Positions 11,870-24,639 of a DNA stretch of 64,000 nucleotides are shown piece by piece (position 1 is the stretch's first letter; every line of letters begins with the position of its first letter). The stretch comes from Paragordius varius. Its lineage: Eukaryota > Nematomorpha. The DNA lies in the NCBI GenBank assembly GCA_964247055.1, contig OZ176058.1, positions 4,898,001 to 4,962,000 on the forward strand. Reading direction: 5' to 3'. Below the pieces are notes generated by a model that was given only the letters and a program-made list of their open reading frames with translations, searched no databases and was not told where the DNA came from. Both the position numbers and the translations under genes were made by a program.

Positions 11870-14800
11870 TTATAATTTCAAAATAATTAATGCCACGCAC
11901 AAGAGTAAAACTAAAAAAGCCAACGAGAAAATGCATAAAAGTTTGCCATAAGACGCTCTGCTATGCAAAGTGGCCGCTTTAGTTAATTCGGTTAATCCTG
12001 TGCTTATGGTTTGCGTGGAATGTTCAATACTGTAATCGATACGATCTAACGTTGTACCCTATATATGTATACAGTAAAAATTGAAATTATATTAAATTGC
12101 CGAGTTTTTATACAATAAAAATGGTAATTTTACAAAATGTAAAAGAATTTTTTTTAGATAAACCGTTAAATAAACTTGTTTTTTAAACTAGATTTTTTTA
12201 AAAATAACTCATTGTTATGAGTTGCGAAACTAGAATACATTATATATAAAGTAAAAATACGGACAAAACATAAAAATATAAGGACAAATATTTTTTAAAA
12301 AAAGACAACCATACTTTAATCTCATTTTTAGAAATATAACTCATTGTTTTAAACTGTTAAGTATAAAATAGATATTATATTGGAGACACAATCAATTATT
12401 TATGATAATTTATCTAAAAAAGATTATTTATAAAAGTATCGTTGTCGTTAAAAAAATTGTCCGTATAATTTCAGTTTATACTGTATGTAAAATAAACCCC
12501 TAAAAAATAAAATTGTGACAAAAATCTTTATTTTTATGTTTCCTATGTATAATTTAAATTTTGTGTAATTAATATTTACAAGTTAGTTTATATTTTAATT
12601 TTATTTTTTACGTTTGACAAATAGTACTGTAGTAATTTAACATTCACCCCAATAAATTCATTTAATTTTAACTGTATAATAATTGCATAAATAATATAAA
12701 TTAGCCTTAGGTATTTTTTAAGCTATATAAAGGTAAAAATATGTGCAATACGAGATGAATCTTAAATTATATTAGAGTTTTATGAAACAAAAAAATTATA
12801 TTTTAAATTTAAAATAAATTTTAAAAATAAAATTTTTACCTGATCGTGGACCAAGGTGCCTATATCCTGGAAAAGAGCATTTAAATCCTGAATAGATTGC
12901 ACAAGACTATTAATTTCATTTTCCTTGTGCCTGTAATAACTCAATTCCCCATCAATGTCAGAAAACAGTTTCTCCCTTTTTTGTAAAGATGTCTATATTA
13001 AAATAAATAATTATATTAATAAATTTTTTTTTTCAAACATAATAATAATGTTTTAATTTGGAAATTTTATAAACTATCAAAAATTGTATAAATTATATAA
13101 ATAATAAAGCTAAAAGTTAAATAATAATATTTAATTTGAAAATAATACAAGACTTTTTAATAATTGTATAAATATTAAGAATATAAAAAATTTCATAAAT
13201 AATAATGTTTTCCAAATACTACACAAATGCTCCACATAATTATATAACATCGATTGTTTAAATAATTTATATATATACTAATAATTTAAATTAATAATGT
13301 TTTAATTTAATGATCGTAATTACATTAAAAATTGAAATATACGAATAAAATGTTAAAATATAAAGACAATTTTTTTTCTAAAGACAACCAAATTTTTTAA
13401 ACCTTGATTTATTGTAGTTTAAATCAATAAATTATATTTTAAGAAAATCAAGATAAAAAGCTGGTTGTATTTTTAAAAATTATTGGTCTTTATTCACGTT
13501 TCCGTAGTTAATTTTTACTGTAATAAAAAAAAGCTTATAATTTGTTTAAATTTATATATTATATTATATTCACTAAATAATACTGTTTTAATTCAAAATT
13601 TTTAGATAAAAATTATCAAAAATTGTAAAAATTTATAAACTTATATAAAAAATGTTTAATTTAGAAATTAAAAATATTATTTTTTTAAAATTAATTACAA
13701 TAATAAAAAAAAGTTTATAACTTTTTTAATCCAAAAACTATTATATTATATTTCTTAAATATAATGTTTCAATTTGAAATTTTTTAAAATTTTAGTTAAA
13801 ATAAAAAAATATTAACAAAAATTTAGATAAGAAAAAGTTAATTTTTTTAAAATTATTCAAATATTTTCCATATAATTATAAATAAAAAAAAAGTTTATGA
13901 AATCAATTATATACTAAAAAAGTTTCAAAATAAAATGTTTTAATTTGAAACTCGTAATTATAATTTTTAAAAAAGAATCCAATATTTCGATATAAACTAT
14001 TTAAAACTAACTTTTTGAAGGTGTTCAAAATTTAAGTTTAAGGAGTTTTCATTTGATTGTTGATGGTTCATTATATCAATTTCAGACATTTTAACATTAT
14101 TATCGGTGGTGAGGTTTTGAGAATGCGACGAAGTCAATTTATTTTCCCACAAAATTTTTGTATTGATAGTTTCATCGTGTTCCTGAATAGTTTTTTATTA
14201 TTATTACAAGTAAAAATTAAAAGACAAAATAGGTAAAAATATAAAGAATATTTTTATTTCTAAAAGACAACCAACTCCATACTTTTTAATTAATATACCA
14301 TTTGCAGTTTAAATTCACCCTTGTGAACAATTCGAATTCACCCTTGAACGAACAATCAAATTCACCTTTGAACTAATTAAACTCACCCTTGAACTATTCA
14401 AACTCACTTTTAAACAATCAAATTTACCCTTGTGAACAATTTGAATTCATTTGAACTATTTAAATTCACCTTTGAACTATTAAACATCACCCTTGAACAA
14501 TTCAAATTAACCCTTGAACAATCATATTCACCCTTAACAATTCAAAATGACCCTCGAAACAATTTAAATTCACCCACGAACAAATCGAATTCTGATTAAA
14601 ATTCAAAATCACCCTTGACAATACAAAACCCTCGAACATTTCGAATTCCCCCTAAATGTGTTTTGGTGATTAAAATTAACTATATTATTGTTTAATATTT
14701 TTTAAAATATGAAATTCTGTTTAAAATTCATATAATGCTGAAAAAATATGAAACTATGTCCAAAAAAAATATTTCATATTAATGATGAGTTATAATAGAT

Positions 14801-17800
14801 TGAAAGAAAACACATAATATATTGTTCGAAGGTGAATTTGGATTGTTTGAGCGTGGAAATTGTAAATGGTATATCTTAATATATTCAAAATATTACTTAA
14901 TGTTAAATAAAAATTAGTTATGTAAATTGTATCCACTCAATTATATATCATTTTAAAATGAAAATTCAATTAGATTATATGGGAAAATTTTCAAAGTTTG
15001 TAAAAGTATGGGGCTTGGTTGTCTTTTGAAGAAAAAATTATTTGTGTCTTTATATTTTTACGTTTTATATTTTATGTTAATACAATTTTTACTGTAATAT
15101 TTTCATGATTAACATTTGCTTTTGTTTTGGCTGTGGTTGGTTTATAATCCATGGTAGGGGTCGTATTGTATTGTTCATACAGTGTTTTAAATCTTTCAAT
15201 TTCTAAGTAAAATAAATTACAGTAAAATTATTTAACATTAAACTACAAATGGTTTTAAAACGCCACACAATTATTTTAAATTTTTTTAGACCATTTGCAT
15301 TTAAAGTTCTTAAACACTTCAAATTTGTCTTTAAACATTTCAGTTGAATATATTTATTAAATACATTATGAGTAAGTAAATATACAGTGCTAGAAAGTTA
15401 TTAATTATTGCCCCAAATAGTAAATACAACAAAGGGGCACTATTATTGGCTAATAATATTAAAAAGTGAAAAAAATAACTATAAGCCCCCTTTTTTGTAT
15501 TTACTATTTGGCAATATCTAATAACTTTCTAGCAATGTATATATATACTTACTCATACTGTATATTATATTTTAAAGGCAAAAAATGTAAAAATTAATAT
15601 ATATTTCTTCTAATAGTGTAATAGACTTTATATTGAAGTTTTTTTAAGTAAAAAATTACAGTTCTAATTATTGAATAAATAATGATTAAAATTACAAATA
15701 TTTCTAAGAAACTATGCATTTTTTTGGTTAAAAAATTTAAATAAATAAATTGTAAGTTAAAATTCCAAAAATCAAATAAAATACTTTCGCCTTTAAGAAA
15801 CCATAATTTTCAATATTTAAAACATAGAGATACTAAAAATGAAATGATAAAGACAAATGAAAAAAGGACAACAATTTTTTTTCCTTGAAGCGTTTTTTCA
15901 AAAGAATTTGTTTTAAAAAAAAATTTAGTTACTTATTCACTTTAATATTTCATAATTTTAATTTTAATCAATAAACTTGAAGGCACAGGCTATAAGATAA
16001 TTGGATTGACTTCGTCGAAAAGACAGGTCAAATCACACAATTGTTTAGTTGAAAAAGTTGTTTTATTACGTTTAAGTTGCATTTCTTGGAGCATTTTTCA
16101 AAAAAAATTGTTTTAAACCTCAAAAAATTAGTTATTTTAGAAACATTTTAAAAATTAATTTGAAAAAATTCTAAAATTTAAAGCAAAACCTTTAAGATAA
16201 ATGGGTTGACTTCGTCGAAAATACAAGGTAAGGTCACACAATTGTTTAGCTAGGAAAGCTGTTATATTACGTTAAAATGCATTTCTTGAGGCGTTTTTTC
16301 AACAGAATTTGTTTTAAAACTCAAAAAAAATTATTCTTTTAATGTTTCTAAATTTAAATTTCCAAACAGAAAACTTAAAAGCAAAACCTCTAAGATAAGT
16401 TAAACGAGAAAATTTAAGTGGATGGACTACGGCAAAAAGTCAGAATTAAGTCACACAATTGTTTGCATTTCTTGAAACTATTTTAGTTAAAATCAAAAAA
16501 ATTATTCTTTTAATGTTTCTAAATTTAAATTTTCAATTTCCAGAAAACTTTAAAGCAAAACCTTTAAGATAAGTGGATTGACTTCGTTGAAAAGATAAGG
16601 TTAAGTCACACAATTGTTTGACTAAAAAATGTTTTTTCTGCGTTTAAGTTGCATTTCTTAAGCGTTTTTTAACAGAATTTGTTTTAAAACTCAAAGAGTT
16701 GTAAAAAGATCCTGAATTTAATAAAGTTTTATTCACTTTGAAACATTTTCAAATTTTCAAAACCTTTAAGATAAGTGGATTGACTTTGTCGAAAAAACAA
16801 GGTTACATCACACAATTGTTTAGCTAGGAAAGTTGTTATATTGCGTTTGAGTTGCATTTCTTGAAGCGTTTTTTAACAGAATTTGTTGTAAAACTCAAAA
16901 AATTCAAAATTTCAATGCAAAACCTTAAAGGTAAGTGGATTGACGACGAAAAGACAAGGTTAAGTCACACAATTTTTTAACTGAAAAAGTTGATTTTGCG
17001 TTTAATTTTTACTTTTTTATACAGATTTTAATACTCAAAATATGAATCTTTTTCGCAATTTAATTTTTCAAAAACTCAAAAAATTCGAATTTCAAGGCAT
17101 TACCTTTAAGATAAGTGGATTGACTACGGCGAAAAGACAAGGTTAGGTCACACAATTGTTTAGCTAGAAACGTTGTAATATTGCGTTTAAGTTGAATTTC
17201 TTTAGGACTGTTTTTTTCTTCTGTATTCGTGTTATGTTTTTGATTATTTATGCGTTTGACTAGTGATTGACAATGTTGTAACATCTATACATATATTTAT
17301 ACCATTTATAATTCAAAACCCTTAAACAATGTAAATTCACCTTTGAAAATACTTTTAAAAACGTTTTTACCTGTAATTTTCAATAATTTACCTGAGTAAT
17401 TTGTTCACTCTTCTTTAGAATATCAAAATTATTGGGCACATTTGTTAATAAATCAAAAGGAATTATATGAAAAAAATTCAAAAAAGTTGTCTTAAGAGCT
17501 ATTTGATTATCTTTTTTATATATTTTTAACACATTAACATTTTTATTTTTAATTAACTTTGTAGTTTTTGAAAAAAACAATATATTTGACAATTTTCCCA
17601 AACAAAAAATTTCCGTTTTTTTATATATTTTTCAAATTTTTTCATAATACTTTTTAAAACCTTTTTATAATATCCTAAATTGAGTAATTTTATAAAAAAA
17701 AACTTTTTTTAGATATAAAGATGACCCATACAATATGCGTAACAATTCTCACAAAAATCTTAATAAATAGTCATTTTTTTATATTTTTTGATAATACTTA

Positions 17801-20776
17801 AACATTTTACCAATAAAATCTCAAATCGTGTAGTTTTTTAAAAAAAGTTTTTTCAAACATAACAACTCATACAAAATATGTTACATTTCTGACAAAAAAA
17901 CAATAAATATCCATTTTTTTTATATTTGTTCAAATTTTTGATTTTTTAAACATATTTACCATATCCTTAATGTTTAATTGTGTAGTTTTTTAAAAAATAA
18001 TTTTTTAAATATAAAGAAACCCATACAATATATATATCAATTCTGACAAAAAATTTAATATCATTTTTTTAGATTTTTCCAAATTTTTTGATTTTAAAAC
18101 AAATTTTTTGATTTTAGATTTTTACCTGTAATTTTCAATTTACCTGAGTAATTTGTTCACTCTTCTTTTGAATGTCGAAATTATTATTATTGGTGACATT
18201 TACCTGATTATTATTATTGTTGTAAGTGGAATCATCTAATGTTGGCATACTAACTTTTTTAATATGCAGACCATCTAATTCAATAATTTTTTGACCAATT
18301 TTTTCAATTCCATAGTTTACCTGAAATAGAAAATATTTAAATTTTATTTAAATAGATATATTAATATGATATAAAAAGAAAAAAATTAAAAATTCTAAAA
18401 AGACAATTCAAAGTTTAATTAGCTTTGAGATCGGTTTCGAAAAAAAACACGTCTTTTTAAGGGCAATTTTTTGTGTAAATAGTTTATCCATGTAAAAAAT
18501 GTTAAAACTATGAATATAATATACCATTTATATTTCAAATTTATCTCCTTAAACGATTCAAATTCACCCTTAAACAATTCAAATTCACCCTTGAACAATT
18601 CAAATTCACCCTTAAACAATTTAAATATTCACCCTTGAACAATTCAAATTTACCCTTGAACAATTCAAATTTATGAACAATTTAAATTCACCCTTAAACA
18701 GTTCAAATTCACCCTTAAAAAATTCAAATTCACCCTTGAACAATTCAAATTCACCCTAAAAAATTACGTGTGTTTTAGGATTAAAAATTAGCTATATTTT
18801 TTTATATTTTAAAAAAACAAATTTCGTTTCAAATTAAAATACTGAAAAATTAATAAACTATGCTATAAAAATATATTTAATTTTAAGATGAGTTATATTA
18901 GACCGAAATTTAATAATTTATTTTTAGGGTAAATTTGAAGTATAAGGTATATCAACATACTAAGGGTAAATCTCTATAATTTATTTTACGAGTTAACATA
19001 ATAAATGATTTACATACAAAATAAAAGAAATTAGGCCTTTTCATTGCAAAAAACATATAACATTTACTAAAATAGTAAAGACTAAATGCGATTAACTTAA
19101 TAATAATTAAATTTATTAATTTTCGAGTGATATAATTCACTCTTTTTCAAATCAAATAAAAATTTTATAAAATGGCCAATGCTTATTATATAGGTGCGGT
19201 GAAAGGTAATTGATGAAAAAAACCAAAATAAATTTATCATGAACACAGACAGACCAATATATCAATAAAATGGACGACTTATTGTTAAAACTGATGAAAA
19301 GACCCAACAAATAGAATAACAACACTTATTAAAAAGGCCATAAAAAATTCCTCTTTTACCCCGCCCCCACCCCCCCGGGTCTATGGACTACCCAAGGTAT
19401 ACATAAAAATCTGTGATACCCTTACGACCTATAGTAAGCAACATCAATTCTCCAACAGATAAACTTTCCAAACAACTTTGCCTAAAACAGAATCATACGT
19501 TAAAAATAGTGTTGATTTAATCACTTTTCCCAAGAATACCCAGATTCCAAGTATCAAAACTTTTAAATGATTTAACAGGGCTTACATCCGGATATCACCG
19601 AAAACTAACCTGCATCTGTCTTTATAATACCTTTTTTATGTCTTTCTTTAACAACCAATTTTACCTACAAAACAACGGCACTCCTATGGGCTCAAACATT
19701 TCTCCAATCCTCGCAGATACATTTACATGGAAAGTTTTGAAGAAAAACTTGTATATAAGAAGTCCGAATTCCTCCCTTACGTGGATTATGTCTTTGTCAC
19801 ATGTGGCCACACACACACACACATGGAGAAGAAAGGTTATGCAATTTTTACATTTTTACGATCATATAAATAGTTTAGTTTATATAAAAACATTATATTT
19901 ACAATGGAATATAATAGCTATTTAAAAAGTTTCCTAGATGATACCATGCTGACAAAATGTAACCACAAAAATTGGAATTTTTTTTTGTAATAAATTTAAT
20001 ATTCGTACAGTATACAAACCACCAATGTCTAAATTAATCAATGTAAAAAGATCCAATCTCACGTGACCGATTACCAGGAATATATCAAGCCACGTGTTCC
20101 TGTGAAATTTATATTGGAGAAACTGGAAAAGCATTAGCACAAGAAGACTGTAAAATACAGTAAAAATGGAAATTATACGGACAAAAAATTATAAAGACAA
20201 ATATTTTTTTTCAAAAAAAGGACAACCCCATACTTTTTAAAACCACCTTAATTTTTGATATACCCTTAAACAATTTAAATCACCCTTAAACAATTCTAAT
20301 TCACCCTTAAACAATTCAAATTCACCCTAAAATAAATAAATTATGTGTTTTTTAAGTAAAAAATTACGTATATTTTTATATATTTTTAAAAAATTGAAAT
20401 TACGTTAAAATTTATATAATACTGAAAAAATAATAAATTATGCCATAAGAATATATTTTTTATAAGTGATGAGTTAATTAGCTGTCCAAAAACACATAAT
20501 TTATTTTTAGGGTAAATTTGATTCAAGAGTGAATTTGAATTGTTCAAGAGTGAATTTGAATTGTTCAAGGGTAAATTTGAATTGTTCAAGGGTGAAAATG
20601 AATTGTTCAAGAGTGAATCGAATTGAGGGTGAATTCGAATTATCGCAGGGTGATATAAAATAGTTCAAGGGTGAAAATGAATTGTTCGAAGGGTTGAGGT
20701 ATAAATCTTATATATATAAATAAATAATAAATCTTTCAAAAAAACACAAGTTAATTCTTTTTAAGGCAAAAAAATA

Positions 20777-20817
<41 letters not shown>

Positions 20818-23686
20818 GTTTTAATTTTTAACCCCCCAAAATTTTTTGTAAAATTGTAATATAAACTGCAAACAAGCAAACCTCATTAACAATTTCAAGC
20901 CATCTAGGTTCCTTTTGATTTTCTATTAAAGAATTTCCATTTTGTTGATTGCCAGGATTTTTCTTTACCAGCCCATTTTGATGAGATTCATAAGTAGTTG
21001 AAAAATTCTTAATATTAAAATTGAAATTATTTTTTATATTTTAAGATACTATAATAGAGATGTAAATTGTGTTAATATGTTCAAATATATTTAAATTGAA
21101 TAAAAAATTGAAATTTTACTGATTAAACACTTAAAAATAAAATGAAATAGTTTTTTAAAGATACTATATAGTTTTTTTAAATAGAGATGTAAATTGTGTT
21201 AATATGTTCAAATATATTTATATTATATTAAATTGAAATTATATGGATAAAACACGTGAAAATAAAATGAAATAGTTTTGTTATATAAAAAAAATAACCA
21301 TACTTAGGAATTTTTTACAAAATATAGTTGTAAATTGAAACATATATTTAAATTGAATATATTAAAATCGAAATTATAAGGACAAAACGTAATAATAAAA
21401 AGACAAATTATTTTTTATATAAAAAAATAACCATACATACTTAATAAATTTTTTAAAAATAGATATGTAAATTGTGTTAATATATTTAAACATATATATA
21501 TACATTACAGTAAAAAAATATAACGACAAATTATTTTTTTTATTAAAAGAAACCACCATACTTTTCAAAGCTTAATTTTTTCTCTATAAGCTATTTAATT
21601 ACGAATGTTAGATATAGAAATGATTGTGTTAGTTATATATATCTCTATTTCACACTTTGCCATATATAACAATAAGTAATATTGATATAAATCTATATTT
21701 AAAAAGTATGGTTGTCTTTTAGAAAAAAAATATTTGTCTTTATATTTTTACGTTTTATCCGTATAATTTTGACTTTTACTTTAAATTTTGTTCAAATAAA
21801 CAATGAATGTAAGTTTTGTTTGAAAAAAGGGTAGGGGGCTGGTTATCTTTAAGTTAAAAGAAAATATTTGTCTTCATATATTAAAAATTGAAATTATACG
21901 GACAAAATGTATAAATATAAAAACAAATATTTTTTTCAAAAACAACCCCATACTTTTCAAACCTTAATTTTCCCTTTATAAGCTATTTCAGACTTTTCAA
22001 TATAAAATAATAAGTTATAATGAAAAATTAAGATCTAAAAAATATGGTTATCTTTAAGTTAAAAGAAAATATTTGTCATAATATTTTTGCGTTTTGTCCG
22101 TATTAATTAAATTTTTGTAAAATTTAACTCAAATAAAGTATGTATGTAAGTTATAATCAAAAAAAATCTAGATGTAAAAAATATTGTTGTCTTTTAGAAA
22201 AAAATATTTAACCTTATATTTTTACGTTTTGTCTGTATAATTTTGACTTTTAATGTAAAATTTGGCTTAAATAATGTATATATGTAAGTTTTGTTTCAAA
22301 AAACCTCAAAATTTAATGGTTAACTTAAAATTAGTTTAAAGAAAATATTTGTCTTTATATTTTTCCGTTTTGTCCGTATACATTAAATTTTTACTGTAAA
22401 ATTTTGCTCAAATAAACTATGTATGTAAGTTTTTTTAAAAAACTCAAGATTTAAAAAATATAATTATCTTTAATTAAAAGAAATTATTTGTCTTTATATT
22501 TTTATGTTTTGTCCGTATAAATTAAATTTTTGTAAAATTTTTGGCTTAAATAAACTATGTATGTAAGTTTTGTTTCAAAAAACCTCAAAATTTAATGGTT
22601 AACTTAAAGTAAGTTAAAAGAAAATATGATTGTCTTTATATTTTACGTTTTGTCCGTATAAATTAAATTTTGTAAAATTTTTGGCTTAAATAAACTATGT
22701 ATGTAAGTTTTGTTTCAAAAAACCTCAAGATTTAAAAAATATGGTTAATTTTAAGTAAGTTTAAAGAAAATATTTGTCTTTATATTTTCAATCTTTTTAT
22801 TTTTTTATTTTAAATTTTTACTGTAAGTTTTTCATTTCTTTTTAGGCGATTTTTGGTTGTTTGATTGAAAGGTAAAAGGCCCATTTCTATATCTTGGTTT
22901 GAAATTAAAGCACATTTTTCATCCACATCATACTAAAATGAATAAAAAATAAAAGTTAAAAAAATTATAAAATAAAGCTTTAAAATTTTATAGTAAAAAA
23001 TGATTTTTTTTAATTAGTATAAAATGATACTATATATTTTTTCGTTATAAAAATATTCTAAAATTAATTAAAATAATGTAAAAAAAATGTTTTAACCGTA
23101 TTAAACTAATCTTTTTTGTTATAAAAAAATTAAAATTCAAAAGAAAATAAAAAACTAAAATTTAACTAATACAGAAGACGAATATTTAAATCAAGAGTTT
23201 ATAAAAGTTAAGGTTTAATGTAAAAACTTCTTAAAATGTAATCGTCTGAAATAATAATTTAAAAATTTACTTATCGTTTGTGCGTTATTTTTAACATTTT
23301 AGGTTTTGTCTTTATAAATAAATTTACTGAATATTTCAATGAGAAAATTAAAAAGGATGGGCATAGTTTTGATTATAAAAAAAATAATATATTTTTTCTA
23401 AATTATTTAATGAGAGTAATTTTATAGAGACAAATTTTACAAATAACAAATCATAACTTTTTTATGCTTATTGAGTATTCATCCTTTAGAAACTTAACAA
23501 TTTAAATAGTGTAATTATTTACAATATAATAATTAATATAAAAGTTGCTTAAAAAAATAGTTTTATTAAATATATATTTACTCAAATAGGTAAGCTTACT
23601 GCGTCGTAAGATGATGGAAAAAACTTGGATTGGTGGGAATTGTTGCGCAACAAAATGAAAATATCAAATAACCCGCGTGTAGCCAT
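11870..23686 (-). CDS. STX16: Syntaxin-16 (Tlg2-type Qa-SNARE) homologue, left-arm copy, 9 exons
   Basis: Minus-strand exons are 23686-23600, 22932-22822, 21007-20882, 18320-18144, 17284-17104, 15202-15093, 14182-14012, 12992-12840 and 12058-11870. Phases agree throughout and give about 434 residues with no stop. The start MATRGLFDIFILLRNNS matches the syntaxin-16 N-terminus (MATRRLTDAFLLLRNNS in human). Exon 4 carries the PTLDD motif, exon 5 an Habc helix (FRRSQSTYLK), and exons 8-9 the SNARE helix with zero-layer Gln at the exon 8/9 junction (VHDQ then GTTLDRIDYS). A C-terminal membrane anchor follows (LLCIFSLAFLVLLLCVALII). The family mediates endosome-to-TGN fusion. The usual exon 2 donor found on the right (CGC-GT) reads CGC-CT here, so splicing must use the later ACA-GTAAAA site, which lies in a MITE-like terminus. 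It is divergently placed with the right-arm copy. Confidence 0.92.
13318..13522. mobile_element. MITE family 1 copy in STX16 intron 7, left arm
   Basis: Short diverged copy with attaaaaattgaaatatacg at the left and ...ttaatttttactgta at the right. Subterminal agacaaccaaat and ggttgta blocks are visible. The rest of intron 7 is AT-rich with imperfect local repeats and nothing else recognisable. Confidence 0.6.
14207..15094. mobile_element. MITE family 1 forming STX16 intron 6, left arm, with nested family 2 MITE
   Basis: Read on the gene strand, the element starts CAGTAAAAATTG at 15094, with its GT serving as the exon 6 donor (exon ends TACA). It finishes near 14207, about 25 nt before the exon 7 acceptor at 14183. 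The intron is therefore this one element plus a short flank. A family 2 element (about 14293-14874) is inserted inside it and accounts for most of the length. The same nested arrangement is in the right arm (40213-41018). Confidence 0.85.
14293..14874. mobile_element. MITE family 2 with minisatellite-like termini
   Basis: Ends are inverted (tataccatttgcagtt and aattgtaaatggtatat). Each terminal region is built from imperfect 17-20 nt repeats of the type ttcaaattcacccttgaaca, about fifteen units on the left side. The core contains an aactcatcatt-type block. It is nested in a family 1 MITE. Confidence 0.8.
15385..15537. mobile_element. MITE family 5 (CAGTGCTAGAAAG termini)
   Basis: A TA-flanked hairpin of 153 bp with arms 'tagaaagttattaattattg' and 'aatatctaataactttcta', and inner arms matching around 'aaatagtaaatacaa' and 'ttgtatttactattt'. 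The partner copy in the right arm is at 39782-39927. TA flanks again suggest a Tc1/mariner origin. Confidence 0.85.
15780..17103 (-). repeat. Tandem array of STX16 exon 5 units, left arm
   Basis: About seven units of roughly 180-200 bp lie in intron 5 downstream of exon 5 on the gene strand. Each contains the 3' part of exon 5 (reading NITTFLAKQLCDLTLSF then RRSQSTYLK where intact), a donor-like AAAG-GTTTTG, and intron sequence. Unit ends recur near 16925, 16750, 16570, 16390, 16205 and 15980. Several carry indels. The right arm has about 20 units. Confidence 0.88.
17386..17470 (-). repeat. Duplicate of the 3' edge of STX16 exon 4, left arm
   Basis: On the gene strand this repeats the end of exon 4 (IQKKSEQITQ-type codons, then CAG-GTAAATT), with a changed middle. 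The true exon is 18320-18144. A comparable diverged duplicate is in the right arm at 35829-35905. The intervening intron (17470-18140) has a few imperfect 100-bp repeats ('cccatacaatat', 'attctgacaaaaa'). Confidence 0.75.
18521..18948. mobile_element. MITE family 2, uninterrupted copy (empty site of the LINE)
   Basis: Runs from ataccatttatatttcaaat through about ten 'ttcaaattcaccctt' units and a core to ...gaagtataaggtatat. The small frame reading LFKGEFE repeats is a product of these units and is not a gene. The right-arm equivalent (about 31262-35212) is split by the LINE, so this copy shows the pre-insertion state. Confidence 0.8.
19180..20152 (+). mobile_element. Penelope-like retroelement relic (RT and GIY-YIG pieces), left arm only
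   Basis: Two pieces of reverse transcriptase are recognisable: RVYGLPKVYI near 19370-19400, and NNGTPMGSNISPILAD at about 19674-19720, matching the GxxMGSxLSPxxA motif of Penelope RTs. A downstream piece reading PGIYQATCSCEIYIGETGKA (about 20077-20135) is a GIY-YIG endonuclease signature. Together, in this order, they identify a Penelope-like element. The reading frame is broken in several places and the element is not active. No counterpart is seen in the right arm, so it inserted after the duplication or was lost there. Confidence 0.8.
20159..20700. mobile_element. MITE family 1 left end with nested family 2 MITE
   Basis: A family 1 terminus (CAGTAAAAATGGAAATTATA) starts at 20159 and is interrupted by a family 2 element at about 20258-20700. 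The latter has caccctt repeats on the left and aagggtgaa repeats on the right around a core. The far end of the family 1 element is not clear. Confidence 0.65.
20778..20816. repeat. (AT)n microsatellite
   Basis: A pure alternating AT run of about 38 bases in STX16 intron 3. Confidence 0.9.
21500..22820. repeat. Tandem array of MITE-end units in STX16 intron 2, left arm
   Basis: After one family 1 copy (about 21505-21780) there are about seven units of roughly 140-170 bp. Each is made of a MITE terminus ('ttatatttttacgttttgtc', cgtata), then 'taaactatgtatgtaagttt' and a 'ttaaaagaaaatatttgtc' block. On the gene strand the array begins exactly at the exon 2 donor. The right-arm partner is 27113-28280. 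Confidence 0.8.
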
Positions 23687-24639
23687 TTTCTTTTAGATCA
23701 TATTTCTAAGAGTTAATAAAATATTTACCCTTATTTCAAAGCCTACGCAATCGATAAAATGTTTAATGGCATGTGTATATGTGCATGTAAATTAATTTTA
23801 CTGAAATATATTTGACATCTGTACATTTTAAAATCAAGATACCCTAATATAAAAATATTTTTAAATTTTATTAATCTATTGTACAAAAATTTATTACTTT
23901 TTATTTGATATTTAATATTATCATTGAGTGTTCTGTACCAGTATATTTCTAATATAAATTTGTTAAATTAGACCTTAATGAATAATTAAAAAATAAAATA
24001 TTATAATGTTATTTGGTTGTTGTGCAGTTCAAACTTATTGCAAATCAATTTTGAAGTAGTTTTGCATCCAATAGGGATAACATTTAAAATTCATTGGAAC
24101 TTGCGGACATCAAAGTCAGCAATAACTGAAAATTAAAAAAAAGTTAATAATTGATAATGAGTTGAAATTGATACTATATATATATATACAATGTACACAA
24201 AAAATGTCAAAATAAAATTATTTTCATAGAAAAATATATTAGGAATTACATGGATATATTTAGCAGCATTTATATATTCCATGTTCTTAAATATTAGCAT
24301 TTCCATATAATTATCCCATTTGTATCCACCCAACGAATAGGTTAATTAGCTAAAATTTATCAAATTAACTATTTATAGCATTAAGAAAGGTTTGAATTAT
24401 ATAAACCTAAATTTGTTACATAATAGTTTCCTAAATAATTTTATCTATATTTTTAAATCTATCAAGTGTGCCCTACACCACACTTGCAAAATCTTTAAGT
24501 TTTACTTGCATATATGATTTTTTATCACCTCCTTATCAAGTTTTCTTGCTTGACTTAAGTCGTGTAATGTTAATTTTTTTATCACATGAAAGCAAGCCAT
24601 GACTCGAAAAACTTGCAAGTCAAGTCAAAAAAATTTTTT

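Larger units (their letters stand above)
1..24255. repeat. Left arm of a giant inverted duplication
   Basis: The arm holds CFDP1 (plus strand), gene D (minus) and STX16 (minus). Reverse complements of all three lie in the same relative order in 25680-59640. Paired landmarks are the CFDP1 start (1470 with 59145), the gene D exon 2 (5409 with 52230), the STX16 stop (11870 with 43938) and the STX16 start (23686 with 26239). Intergenic MITEs also pair. The outer end lies beyond the window. The inner end is near 24255, where similarity to 25680 stops. STX16 exons 1 and 9 differ from the right arm by about 2-4% by eye, and introns differ more through indels. Confidence 0.9.

Noticed and set aside
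14300-14660. Regular short repeats that could suggest a CRISPR array
   Set aside because: The units are contiguous 17-20-nt minisatellite repeats without unique spacers, in a eukaryotic intron and inside a MITE.
18419-18619. Minus-strand frame coding LFKGEFE repeats
   Set aside because: It is the translation of family 2 MITE terminal units (aattcaccctt). The same pattern arises in every family 2 copy.
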